A DNA stretch of 64,000 bases from Desertibacillus haloalkaliphilus (GTDB lineage Bacteria > Bacillota > Bacilli > Bacillales > KJ1-10-99). The translations under genes and the position numbers were made by a program. The notes under the pieces were generated by a model. That model saw nothing but the letters and a program-made list of their open reading frames with translations. It had not been told where the DNA came from and did not search any database. The DNA lies in contig NZ_JAHPIV010000002.1 in NCBI RefSeq assembly GCF_019039105.1, positions 62,001-126,000 on the forward strand, in the 5' to 3' direction. Below, in pieces: positions 57,081-64,000 of the stretch (position 1 is the first letter of the stretch; every line of letters begins with the position of its first letter).

Positions 57081-58349
57081 ATGAAAATCCAAATACCACG
57101 TGGGACGCAAGACATTCTCCCTGGTGACGTGGAATTATGGCAGTATATTGAGCAAACAGCACACGACATCTGCAAACGGTACAATTATAAGGAAATTCGT
57201 ACACCGATGTTTGAACAAACAGAATTGTTCCAACGCGGAGTCGGGGATACGACGGATATTGTCCAAAAGGAAATGTACACATTTGAAGACCGTGGTGGTC
57301 GTAGTGTGACCTTACGACCTGAAGGTACAGCGTCTGTTGCGAGAGCGTATGTTGAAAATAAATTATATGGTGACCCAAACCAGCCGACGAAACTTTATTA
57401 TATTGGTCCGATGTTCCGCTATGAGCGACCGCAGTCAGGCCGAATGAGACAGTTTGTCCAGTTTGGGATTGAGGCATTAGGTAGTGATGATCCGGCCATT
57501 GATGCTGAAGTCATTGCGTTAGCGATGGGTTTTTACAGTGAACTAGGCTTGAAAAATATTAAACTTGTACTCAACAGCCTAGGTGACCAAGAAAGTCGGG
57601 AAGCACATCGAAAAGCACTTATAGATCACTTTAAACCAAGCATCAGTGAATTTTGTAGTGATTGTCAGAGTCGCCTTGAAAAGAACCCATTAAGAATTTT
57701 GGATTGTAAAAAAGACAGTAATCATCCGTTAATGACGAATGCACCGTCAATACTCGAGTATCTAACGGATGAATCGAAGCAATACTTCGAGAAAGTAAAA
57801 AGCTACTTATCAGCGATGGAAATTGATTATGTGGTTGATGCAACACTCGTCCGTGGCCTTGATTATTACAACCATACAGCATTTGAAATTATGATTGATG
57901 GTGAAGGCTTTGGTGCAATTACGACCTTAAGTGGCGGTGGCCGCTATAATGGTTTAGTTGAAGATATCGGTGGACCGAACACACCTGGGATTGGATTTGC
58001 TTTAAGTATTGAGCGCTTATTAATGGCGTTAAAAGCACAAAATATTGAAATCCCAGTTGAGCAATCCATTGATTGTTACATTGTGACCATGGGGGAAAAA
58101 GCCCAAGATAGAAGTGCGAGCCTGCTCAACCAGTTACGCCAAGCAGGGATAAGTGCAGAAAAAGATTATCAAAATAGAAAAATGAAGGCACAGTTTAAAG
58201 CAGCTGATCGTCTTAAAGCGAAGTACACCGCCGTACTTGGGGATGACGAATTAGCAAGCAATAAAATCTCTGTCAAAGAGATGGAAACAGGCAATCAAGA
58301 AGAAGTCGCGATTGACGAGTTAGTTACATATTTACAAGGGAAATGTTAA
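57081..58349 (+). CDS. hisS: Histidyl-tRNA synthetase
   Basis: Class II synthetase, 422 residues. Motif 1 region with [20 protein letters not shown] start, motif 2 [20 protein letters not shown], histidine-specific [15 protein letters not shown] and motif 3 [14 protein letters not shown]-terminal anticodon-binding domain (about 325-420). Eleven bases before aspS. Controlled by the upstream T-box. Confidence 0.97.
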   Translation: MKIQIPRGTQDILPGDVELWQYIEQTAHDICKRYNYKEIRTPMFEQTELFQRGVGDTTDIVQKEMYTFEDRGGRSVTLRPEGTASVARAYVENKLYGDPNQPTKLYYIGPMFRYERPQSGRMRQFVQFGIEALGSDDPAIDAEVIALAMGFYSELGLKNIKLVLNSLGDQESREAHRKALIDHFKPSISEFCSDCQSRLEKNPLRILDCKKDSNHPLMTNAPSILEYLTDESKQYFEKVKSYLSAMEIDYVVDATLVRGLDYYNHTAFEIMIDGEGFGAITTLSGGGRYNGLVEDIGGPNTPGIGFALSIERLLMALKAQNIEIPVEQSIDCYIVTMGEKAQDRSASLLNQLRQAGISAEKDYQNRKMKAQFKAADRLKAKYTAVLGDDELASNKISVKEMETGNQEEVAIDELVTYLQGKC

Positions 58350-58361
58350 GGAGGAATTAAA

Positions 58362-60152
58362 ATGATTGGTAGAACACATCATTGTGGAGAAATTTTAGAA
58401 GAAACGATTGGACAACGCGTTCAGTTAAAAGGCTGGGTTCAAACTCGACGCGATTTAGGGCAAGTGATTTTTATTGATTTACGTGACCGTTCAGGGATTG
58501 TACAAATCGTATTTAGCCCAGAAGATTCTAATGAGGCACTACAAATCGCTGACCGTGTACGGAGTGAGTATGTTTTAGATATCGAAGGAACGGTTGTCAA
58601 GCGTGATGAGGAAACGGTCAATGAGAAAATCCCAACTGGTAAGGTTGAGGTTCGAGTGGATAAGATCAACATTTTAAATGCTGCTAAGGCGCTACCATTC
58701 CAAATCGAAGAAAACACGGATGTATCTGAGGATATTCGCTTAAAGTATCGCTATCTTGATTTGCGCCGTCCAGAAATGCAGGAGACATTTAAACTTCGTC
58801 ATCGTACAACTAAGCTGATTCGAGATTTCCTTGATGATGAAAGCTTCTATGAAATTGAAACACCGATGTTAACGAAGAGTACACCAGAAGGGGCGCGTGA
58901 CTATTTAGTTCCAAGTCGTGTTCATCATGGCGAATTTTATGCTTTACCACAGTCGCCGCAATTATTTAAACAATTATTAATGGTTTCGGGATTTGAGCGC
59001 TACTATCAAATTGTTCGTTGTTTCCGTGATGAGGACTTACGTGCTGACCGTCAGCCTGAATTTACCCAAGTCGATATTGAGACATCATTTATGGAAAAAG
59101 AAGATTTAATCTCAATGATGGAAACGATGATGGCAAAAATCGTTAAAGAAACTAAAGGAATGGACATTAACACGCCTTTTGAACGTTTAACGTATGATGA
59201 TGCGATGAATCGTTTCGGTTCAGATAAACCAGATACACGTTTTGGGATGGAGCTTGTTGAGCTTTCAGATATCGTAAAAGATAGTAAGTTCAAGGTGTTT
59301 ACAAATGCAATTGAAAACGGTGGAATCGTTAAAGGATTAAATGTGAAGGGGGTAGCAACTCGTTATTCTCGTAAAGAAATTGATGATTTAGCTGACTTCG
59401 TAGCGATTTATGGTGCGAAGGGGCTTGCATGGCTAAAAGTCGAAGAAGATGAGCTCAAAGGGCCGATTGCTAAATTCTTTAACGAAGAAGAGACAGCAGC
59501 ACTTAGACAAGCGCTTGATGCAGAACCTGGCGATCTTCTATTCTTTGGAGCTGATAAAAAACAAGTCGTATTTGATAGTATGGGTGCCCTTCGTCTGAAG
59601 TTCGGTAAGGAACTTGGTTTAATTGATGAAAGTAAGTTCAACTTCTTATGGGTGACTGAATTCCCGCTTGTTGAATATGATGAAGATGCTAAGCGTTATG
59701 TTGCCTTACACCATCCGTTCACAAGACCGATGAAAGAAGATCTTGAGCATTTAGATACTGACCCTGGTCGTGTTCGTGCTGAAGCTTATGACCTTGTGCT
59801 GAACGGGTATGAATTAGGTGGCGGATCACAACGTATTTTTGAGCGTGATCTTCAAGAAAAAATGTTTAAAACACTTGGCTTCTCTGAGGAAGAAGCAAGA
59901 AGCCAATTCGGCTTCTTAATGGATGCCTTTGAATATGGTACACCACCTCATGGAGGAATTGCCCTTGGGTTGGATCGCATGATCATGATTTTAGCAGGCA
60001 GAACGAACCTACGTGATACGATTGCTTTCCCTAAAACAGCGAGTGCAAGTGACCTCCTCACAAATGCACCAGGTGAAGTGAGTGATGCTCAGCTTGAGGA
60101 ATTAAACTTAAGCATTGTTCCGAAAAAAGAAGAGGAAGAAGTAAAGGCATAA
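58362..60152 (+). CDS. aspS: Aspartyl-tRNA synthetase
   Basis: Class IIb synthetase, 596 residues, bacterial-type. N-terminal OB-fold anticodon domain (1-105), motif 2 [21 protein letters not shown] insertion domain (about 290-420) and motif 3 [21 protein letters not shown] ribosome site, 12 bases after hisS, so both are under one T-box. Confidence 0.97.
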   Translation: MIGRTHHCGEILEETIGQRVQLKGWVQTRRDLGQVIFIDLRDRSGIVQIVFSPEDSNEALQIADRVRSEYVLDIEGTVVKRDEETVNEKIPTGKVEVRVDKINILNAAKALPFQIEENTDVSEDIRLKYRYLDLRRPEMQETFKLRHRTTKLIRDFLDDESFYEIETPMLTKSTPEGARDYLVPSRVHHGEFYALPQSPQLFKQLLMVSGFERYYQIVRCFRDEDLRADRQPEFTQVDIETSFMEKEDLISMMETMMAKIVKETKGMDINTPFERLTYDDAMNRFGSDKPDTRFGMELVELSDIVKDSKFKVFTNAIENGGIVKGLNVKGVATRYSRKEIDDLADFVAIYGAKGLAWLKVEEDELKGPIAKFFNEEETAALRQALDAEPGDLLFFGADKKQVVFDSMGALRLKFGKELGLIDESKFNFLWVTEFPLVEYDEDAKRYVALHHPFTRPMKEDLEHLDTDPGRVRAEAYDLVLNGYELGGGSQRIFERDLQEKMFKTLGFSEEEARSQFGFLMDAFEYGTPPHGGIALGLDRMIMILAGRTNLRDTIAFPKTASASDLLTNAPGEVSDAQLEELNLSIVPKKEEEEVKA

Positions 60153-60159
60153 TTTATCA

Positions 60160-60189
60160 TTGACAGAAGCAGAGACTCCTCGCTATAAT
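60160..60189 (+). promoter_or_regulatory. Consensus sigma-A promoter of the hom leader
   Basis: TTGACA (60160-60165), 18-base spacer, TATAAT (60184-60189). Both hexamers are perfect. Confidence 0.88.
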
Positions 60190-60229
60190 TAGTCTCAAGC
60201 TTAAAAATAATAAGACATTTTCATAAATT

Positions 60230-60384
60230 ACTTATCAAGAGTGGTTGAGGGACTGACCCTGTGACACCCGGCAACCGGTTTGTATTCACAAACTACGGTG
60301 CTAATTTCAGCAGAGCGTGAACGCTCTGAAAGATAAGTGAACGGTATTTTTAAAAAACCTTTCCTTATCGGAAAGGTTTTTTTT
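60230..60384 (+). promoter_or_regulatory. SAM-I riboswitch (S box) with terminator
   Basis: P1 arms ACTTATC (60230-60236) and GATAAGT (60332-60338) enclose the S-box core: AAGAGTGGTTGAGGGACTG, CCCGGCAACC and GGTGCTAATTTCAGCAGAGCG, which are the conserved blocks of the family. An intrinsic terminator AAACCTTTCC/GGAAAGGTTT with T-run (60350-60384) follows. SAM binding should favour termination and lower homoserine dehydrogenase when methionine is ample. Confidence 0.93.
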
Positions 60385-60408
60385 ACTTACGCAGAGGAGG
60401 ATGACACA

Positions 60409-61623
60409 ATGATATCTATCGGTTTACTTGGATTTGGGACAGTCGGGGAAGGTGTTTTTGAACGAATTTATTCAGCAAAGGCTGAAATAGAACAGGTATT
60501 AGGAGATCGAGTAGAGGTAAAAAAGATTTTGGTGAAAGATTTTCAAAAACAAAGAAATGCTGATGAGCAATTATTTACTGATAATCCGAATGACTTTTTT
60601 AAGGATCGGTATGATATCGTTTTTGAGCAAATGGGCGGTGTTGAACCAGCCAAAGATTATATTAGTCGTCTATTAAACAGGAATGTACCTGTAATTACAG
60701 CTAATAAAAAATTAATTGCTTTTGCTGGTCGTGAGTTAGAAGCACTTGCAAATGAGCATGGTAGTTTTATTAGTTATGAAGCAGCCGTTGCTGGAGGAAT
60801 CCCAATTATTAATGTCCTCAGCTCCTTGTTACCAACAACCGCAATCACTAAGGTTTCTGGGATCTTAAATGGAACGACAAATTACATAGTTACAGAGATG
60901 AATGAGAAGGGGCGCGATTTTGACGAAGTTCTAGAAGAGGCCCAAGCTCTGGGTTTTGCTGAAGCGGACCCAACAGATGATGTAGAGGGGTTTGATGCTT
61001 GGTATAAGCTACGGATTTTAAGTAAGTTATGCTTTGGAAGCTGGGCTGAACAGTCAACGTTTGCCCGCATTGGGATACGTAACGTTGAGCGTTGGCATAT
61101 TGAGGCGGCAAAAACACATGGGCTGAAAATGAAACTCGTTGCTGAAGCAAGAACAGATGGAGAACGTGTTTTTGGGGGAGTACGACCTAGCTTTGTCGCA
61201 CAAAGCCACCCGTTAGCTACAGTCGATGGCGTAACAAATGCGGTTCATCTTGAAGGAGAGTCTGGTACAAACTTATTATTTACTGGGCCAGGGGCTGGAA
61301 AAGAACCGACAGCAAATAGTATGGTTGAAGACTTTGTTCATCACTTTAGACAAACGAAGCAACCTGAATATAAACGAAAAAACATAAAAGCATGTACCAA
61401 CCAAAGTGAATGGCTTCTTTTTTTCAAGAAAGAGGATGTTGATCGGGTGAAAGAGCATTTGGATCAGATCACTTACCACCTGAATGAAGTCATTGAAGAA
61501 GATGAGGGCTTCGGTTGGTTTATCACTACGGATACGTGCGTTGAATACTTGCCATTAACGGATGTCTATGACTCTTATCCCATTTATGGGAGGAAACTAG
61601 TGAAGCTTGAAGCAGCTGTATAA
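60409..61623 (+). CDS. hom: Homoserine dehydrogenase, SAM-riboswitch controlled
   Basis: NAD(P)H-dependent reduction of aspartate semialdehyde to homoserine, 404 residues. Rossmann start GLLGFGTVGEGVFERI, then VITANKKLIAFAGREL, EAAVAGGIPIINVL, GILNGTTNYIVTEM and the substrate site EADPTDDVEGFDAWYKLRIL. The C-terminal ~80 residues are not a clear ACT domain as in B. subtilis Hom and include NIKACTNQSEWLLFF. ATG follows AGAGGAGG. The SAM leader suggests a form serving methionine synthesis rather than threonine. Confidence 0.88.
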   Translation: MISIGLLGFGTVGEGVFERIYSAKAEIEQVLGDRVEVKKILVKDFQKQRNADEQLFTDNPNDFFKDRYDIVFEQMGGVEPAKDYISRLLNRNVPVITANKKLIAFAGRELEALANEHGSFISYEAAVAGGIPIINVLSSLLPTTAITKVSGILNGTTNYIVTEMNEKGRDFDEVLEEAQALGFAEADPTDDVEGFDAWYKLRILSKLCFGSWAEQSTFARIGIRNVERWHIEAAKTHGLKMKLVAEARTDGERVFGGVRPSFVAQSHPLATVDGVTNAVHLEGESGTNLLFTGPGAGKEPTANSMVEDFVHHFRQTKQPEYKRKNIKACTNQSEWLLFFKKEDVDRVKEHLDQITYHLNEVIEEDEGFGWFITTDTCVEYLPLTDVYDSYPIYGRKLVKLEAAV

Positions 61624-61632
61624 ATATTTTTA

Positions 61633-61711
61633 AGGGATGTTCACAAACTTCGGTAAAAATGACTGTCAAAGTTCTTGGTTGTTTGTTCGTGCGCTGCCTC
61701 TTGAACGCACG
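61633..61711. repeat. GGGATGTTC repeat with shared interior, copy downstream of hom
   Basis: GGGATGTTCACAAAC at the left and GTTTGTTCGTGCG further right give a partial palindrome; the interior TTCGGTAAAAATGACTGTC is identical to the repeat at 19806-19880. The right end (CTTGAACGCAC) is altered relative to the left. Terminates hom or the convergent small gene. Confidence 0.55.
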
Positions 61712-61715
61712 TTAA

Positions 61716-62003
61716 TTATGCTTTTTGTTTCAGTTGTTTAAATGAGTCAATAAAATGGTGAGGCGGCGTTTTGACGTATAACGATTTCACACCAGAATCA
61801 GTATGTAAATATAAAAAGCCGAACCCTGAATTAATAGGTCGGTAAGACATATCAAAAATTCGAGTTAGCGCAATGACTGATCCGTTCATATGAAGTTCGC
61901 TGTTATATAGCTCGAGGTCATACCAGTTTTCTACTGTTCGTTTCTCTGTCCAACCGATTTCTTGGTAGATCTCAACACAACGATGAATGGCTACAGGTTT
62001 CAA
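61716..62003 (-). CDS. Small conserved-looking protein, unknown function
   Basis: A 95-residue hydrophilic protein beginning MKPVAIHRCVEIYQE, with a beta-rich pattern (WYDLELYNSELHMNGSVIALTRIFDMSYRP, GFLYLHTDSGVKSLYVKT) and an ending helix (HHFIDSFKQLK), reminiscent of small PH-like folds. TTG start has an AAAGGAGG site eight bases upstream, so it is a real gene; an ATG 66 bases upstream is in frame without a site. It is convergent to hom and divergent to 6S RNA. I do not recognise the family. Confidence 0.65.
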   Translation of the reverse strand: MKPVAIHRCVEIYQEIGWTEKRTVENWYDLELYNSELHMNGSVIALTRIFDMSYRPINSGFGFLYLHTDSGVKSLYVKTPPHHFIDSFKQLKQKA

Positions 62004-62101
62004 AGTAACGCCTCCTTTATCACAGTTAAATGTACCATAACTAGGCCTTGTCCTCAAATCAAGCGGCAAATGATTTCCTGTAAAATATCCGTAAAATGTT
62101 A

Positions 62102-62130
62102 TTGAATCGCTTCATAACACATGGTATGAT
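62102..62130 (+). promoter_or_regulatory. Promoter of 6S RNA
   Basis: TTGAAT (62102-62107), 17-base spacer, TATGAT (62125-62130). Confidence 0.75.
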
Positions 62131-62145
62131 AAATGTAAGAAATTT

Positions 62146-62329
62146 AAGAGTCCTAAGGTGTTCGTAGGATACTCTACGTTTTGAGCCAACACTTTATAAG
62201 AGGGAGCTTGCAGTTCATAAATCGGAGTACATGCCTTTACAACTGAGGACGTATGAAGATTTAGACAGAGCACCCACCTGCGTGAGAGCAGGTTCAAAAC
62301 TAAGTTTTTACGGCACAATTGGGACTCTT
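62146..62329 (+). ncRNA. ssrS: 6S RNA (bsrA type)
   Basis: The ends AAGAGTCC (62146-62153) and GGGACTCTT (62321-62329) are complementary as in 6S RNA, about 184 nt in length. The central part contains TTTTGAGCCAACAC and a long irregular stem ending near the CACCCACCTGCGTGAGAGCAGG strand. Position between the hom/aspS region and tcdA matches B. subtilis bsrA, which lies between aspS and yrvM. 6S RNA sequesters sigma-A RNA polymerase in stationary phase. Own promoter and terminator bracket it. Confidence 0.83.
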
Positions 62330-62350
62330 ACCTATACATATTCGAAATCA

Positions 62351-62386
62351 CCTAAGGGAAAACTTCTCTTAGTTTTTTTTATGTTG
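62351..62386 (+). terminator. Terminator of 6S RNA
   Basis: CTAAGGGA pairs with TCTCTTAG and is followed by eight T. Confidence 0.8.
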
Positions 62387-62398
62387 TAGTGGTTAAGG

Positions 62399-62453
62399 GG
62401 CGGAGTGCGCCAGCAGAGCTGATGCTTGATGAAGGAGGCTTACTCGCACCGCC
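62399..62453. repeat. GGCGGAGTGCG hairpin repeat, copy B (upstream of tcdA)
   Basis: Left arm GGCGGAGTGCGCC and right arm CTTACTCGCACCGCC, 55 bases, same design as copies at 33050 and 63458, preceded by GTGGTTAAGG. Confidence 0.78.
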
Positions 62454-62614
62454 TTTGATAGAAATCATTTGAGGGAGATTACCTTGATGAAGAGAAATTG
62501 TTTCAAGGAGAACGTAGTCCAAACTGTTTGCAAAACTTCCCTTTTATTTCTTACTATGGTATATTCAATTCCGAGTGTATTACGGAGAATAGAGGGTTTG
62601 GAAGGAGTTAACAG

Positions 62615-63376
62615 ATGTTACATCAATTTTCTCGAAATGAATTGGCAATAGGCCATGATGGGCTAGATGTCTTAAAAAATAGTACGGTTGCAGTTTTGGG
62701 GATCGGAGGAGTAGGCTCATTTTCAGCTGAAGCATTAGCTCGGTCTGGGGTTGGTCGCCTCGTCCTCGTGGATAAAGATGATGTTGATATCACAAATGTC
62801 AATCGACAAGTCCATGCATTATTATCAACGGTAGGACAACCCAAAGTTGATTTAATGAAGGAACGAATTGCAGATATTAATCCAGACTGTGAGGTTATTG
62901 CTTTAAAGATGTTTTATACGGAAGAAACCTATGAGCAGTTTTTTGAATATGATCTTGATTTTGTTGTCGATGCAAGTGATACAATTTCCTATAAAATTCA
63001 TTTGATGAAAGAGTGCCTTACACGAAACGTTCCGATTATCTCGAGCATGGGAGTAGCTAATAAAATGGATCCGACACGTTTAAGAATCGCCGACATTTCA
63101 AAAACGAGCTATGATCCAATCGCTAAGGTGATTCGTACAAAGTTAAGAAAACAAGGCATTCATAAAGGGATCAATGTTGTCTTTTCAGATGAACAGCCGA
63201 TTAAAATCCGTGAAGACATACGTAAAGAAATTGTTCCTGAAGAAGCAGAGAATTCACCGATACGTAAAGCAAAAATGCCACCATCATCGAATGCGTTTGT
63301 TCCATCCGTTTCTGGCTTAATTATGGCTGGACATGTCGTTACAACGTTATTAAAGGATATTAAAATTGAACGATAG
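62615..63376 (+). CDS. tcdA: tRNA threonylcarbamoyladenosine dehydratase TcdA
   Basis: E1-like ThiF-family enzyme of 253 residues (YrvM/CsdL), which cyclises t6A37 of ANN-decoding tRNAs to ct6A using ATP. ATP-binding motif VLGIGGVGSFSAEAL, catalytic-region DKDDVDITNVNRQVHAL, DASDTISYKI (Asp-based) and ISSMGVANKMDPTR. Position after 6S RNA as in B. subtilis. AAGGAG ribosome site. Flanked on both sides by the GGCGGAGTGCG hairpin repeat. Confidence 0.93.
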   Translation: MLHQFSRNELAIGHDGLDVLKNSTVAVLGIGGVGSFSAEALARSGVGRLVLVDKDDVDITNVNRQVHALLSTVGQPKVDLMKERIADINPDCEVIALKMFYTEETYEQFFEYDLDFVVDASDTISYKIHLMKECLTRNVPIISSMGVANKMDPTRLRIADISKTSYDPIAKVIRTKLRKQGIHKGINVVFSDEQPIKIREDIRKEIVPEEAENSPIRKAKMPPSSNAFVPSVSGLIMAGHVVTTLLKDIKIER

Positions 63377-63402
63377 TCAATCAGTGAAATTTGAATAATT
63401 TT

Positions 63403-63438
63403 TTGCAAAAAGCAGCCGTTTTATGGCTGTTTTTTTCA
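63403..63438 (+). terminator. Terminator after tcdA
   Basis: AAAAAGCAGCC pairs with GGCTGTTTTTT around GTTTTAT. Confidence 0.82.
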
Positions 63439-63457
63439 TTGTTTTGTGTGGTAAAGG

Positions 63458-63512
63458 GGCGGAGTGCGCGATCAGGAAGGAGTAATCAAGGGAGTTCGCT
63501 TACTCGCACCGC
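63458..63512. repeat. GGCGGAGTGCG hairpin repeat, copy C (downstream of tcdA)
   Basis: GGCGGAGTGCGCG at the left, CTTACTCGCACCGC at the right, 55 bases, preceded by GTGGTAAAGG. The interior differs from copies A and B. Confidence 0.78.
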
Positions 63513-63602
63513 TTCGAAAATGGGTTATAGAAGATGTGCAATGGAAGCTTATATTAAAAAAACATTTCTGAAAAAATTCTGAACTTTTTAGTGATCAAAC
63601 TC

Positions 63603-63631
63603 TTGAATAATTTATGAATTTTACTTATAAT
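63603..63631 (+). promoter_or_regulatory. Promoter of the lactate permease gene
   Basis: TTGAAT (63603-63608), 17-base spacer, TATAAT (63626-63631), about 110 bases before the ATG. Confidence 0.7.
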
Positions 63632-63648
63632 GAAACCACTTACATTAG

Positions 63649-63659
63649 TCATCTGATGA
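63649..63659 (+). promoter_or_regulatory. Palindromic operator candidate TCATCTGATGA
   Basis: A perfect 11-base palindrome about 18 bases after the -10 box, a place where a repressor would block transcription. GntR/FadR-type regulators of lactate genes (LutR/LldR) bind such palindromes, but the sequence match is from general resemblance. Confidence 0.45.
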
Positions 63660-63668
63660 CCGGTAGAT

Positions 63669-63682
63669 ATGATTATCATTAT
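63669..63682 (+). promoter_or_regulatory. Fur-box-like sequence ATGATTATCATTAT
   Basis: Fourteen consecutive bases match positions 5-18 of the 19-base Fur consensus GATAATGATTATCATTATC. Located in the leader of the permease gene, downstream of the promoter. Regulation is inferred. Confidence 0.4.
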
Positions 63683-63744
63683 TTTTTCTATATATGGATA
63701 ATGGGAATTAGATGAACTTACATACTTTTGAGGGGGGAAGGGAA

Positions 63745-64000
63745 ATGAGTATTGGAGTTTTATCTTTATTAGCACTTGTACCTATTCTTTCAGTCTTATT
63801 GTTCTTAGTTATTTTACGTTGGCCTGCCAAACGTGCGATGCCGATTGCTTTTATTGTCACAGTTGTTATTGCGATGTTTGTCTGGGATGTGCCCGGTAAT
63901 CAAGTGGCAGCTGCCAGTATGAACGGAGTTGTAACCGCTTTAGAAGTATTATTTATCGTCTTTGGTGCGATCTTGATGCTTAATACGTTAAAAGAAAGCG
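63745..64000 (+). CDS. L-lactate permease family protein, N-terminal part (runs off the window)
   Basis: Only the first 85 codons are present. The product starts MSIGVLSLLALVPILSVL and shows three hydrophobic segments. RWPAKRAMPIAFIV and FVWDVPGNQVAAASMNG fit the start of the LctP/LldP lactate permease family (TIGR00795). A strong AGGGGGGAAGGG site precedes the ATG. The promoter, a palindromic operator candidate and a Fur-like box lie in the 368-base gap upstream, which otherwise holds the tcdA terminator and repeat copy C. Substrate is probably L-lactate or glycolate. Confidence 0.75.
   Translation, partial: MSIGVLSLLALVPILSVLLFLVILRWPAKRAMPIAFIVTVVIAMFVWDVPGNQVAAASMNGVVTALEVLFIVFGAILMLNTLKES

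Noticed and set aside
62112-62318. 68-codon reverse frame
   Set aside because: It is opposite the 6S RNA gene.
62469-62651. 60-codon forward frame overlapping the tcdA start
   Set aside because: Overlaps tcdA out of frame; weak site; tcdA has the better start and homology.

Overview
The window comes from the chromosome of a low-GC, endospore-forming member of the Bacillaceae. The evidence is the content (spo0B, spoVB, bofC, safA, coxA, a GerA-type germination operon) and gene orders known from Bacillus subtilis. Bases 19925-63376 follow the B. subtilis order spo0B-obg-pheB-pheA / nadR-nifS-nadB-nadC-nadA / safA-coxA-yrbC-bofC-ruvAB-queA-tgt-yajC-yrzE-yrbG / spoVB-comN-secDF-lapA-recJ-apt-relA-dtd-hisS-aspS-6S RNA-tcdA. 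An alkaliphilic lineage is an inference from an ArsB/NhaD-type antiporter, a DUF368 (PopT) undecaprenyl-phosphate transporter and repeat-rich intergenic regions; species cannot be named from this sequence.

Layout. 0-5 kb: ecsABC, a convergent yhaA-type amidohydrolase and a CcdA-like gene. 5-12 kb: pbpF, then a germination operon of a small membrane protein followed by B-, C- and A-type receptor subunits. 12-16.4 kb: a reverse-strand membrane protein and the haem genes hemE-hemH-hemY. 16.5-19.6 kb (reverse): an SsuABC/TauABC-like transporter and a Gln/Ala-repeat protein behind a sigma-G-like promoter. 20-23 kb: spo0B-obg and pheBA. 23.4-28.7 kb: the NAD de novo synthesis locus, divergent around a probable NadR operator. 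29-37.8 kb: spore-coat and cortex proteins, recombination genes and queuosine genes. 37.8-46.4 kb: a mosaic segment where an antiporter, a dicarboxylate-type symporter, a short-chain dehydrogenase, a Gly/Tyr-rich protein and popT sit among the expected yrzE, yrbG and spoVB, separated by palindromic elements. 46.4-60.2 kb: comN, separate secD and secF, a CDF transporter, lapA, recJ, apt, relA, dtd and a T-box-controlled hisS-aspS pair. 60.2-64 kb: a SAM-I riboswitch with a homoserine dehydrogenase, 6S RNA, tcdA and the start of a lactate permease.

No tRNA, rRNA, CRISPR array, prophage or complete insertion sequence was seen. The least explained material is intergenic: a 197-bp element (42541-42737) that folds into a nested cloverleaf, a 151-bp multi-hairpin element (41022-41172), three copies of a ~55-bp GC-rich hairpin repeat (two flanking tcdA), and a family of terminator-like palindromes. 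Among proteins, the Gln/Ala-repeat protein, the Gly/Tyr-rich protein and the small first gene of the germination operon deserve attention.
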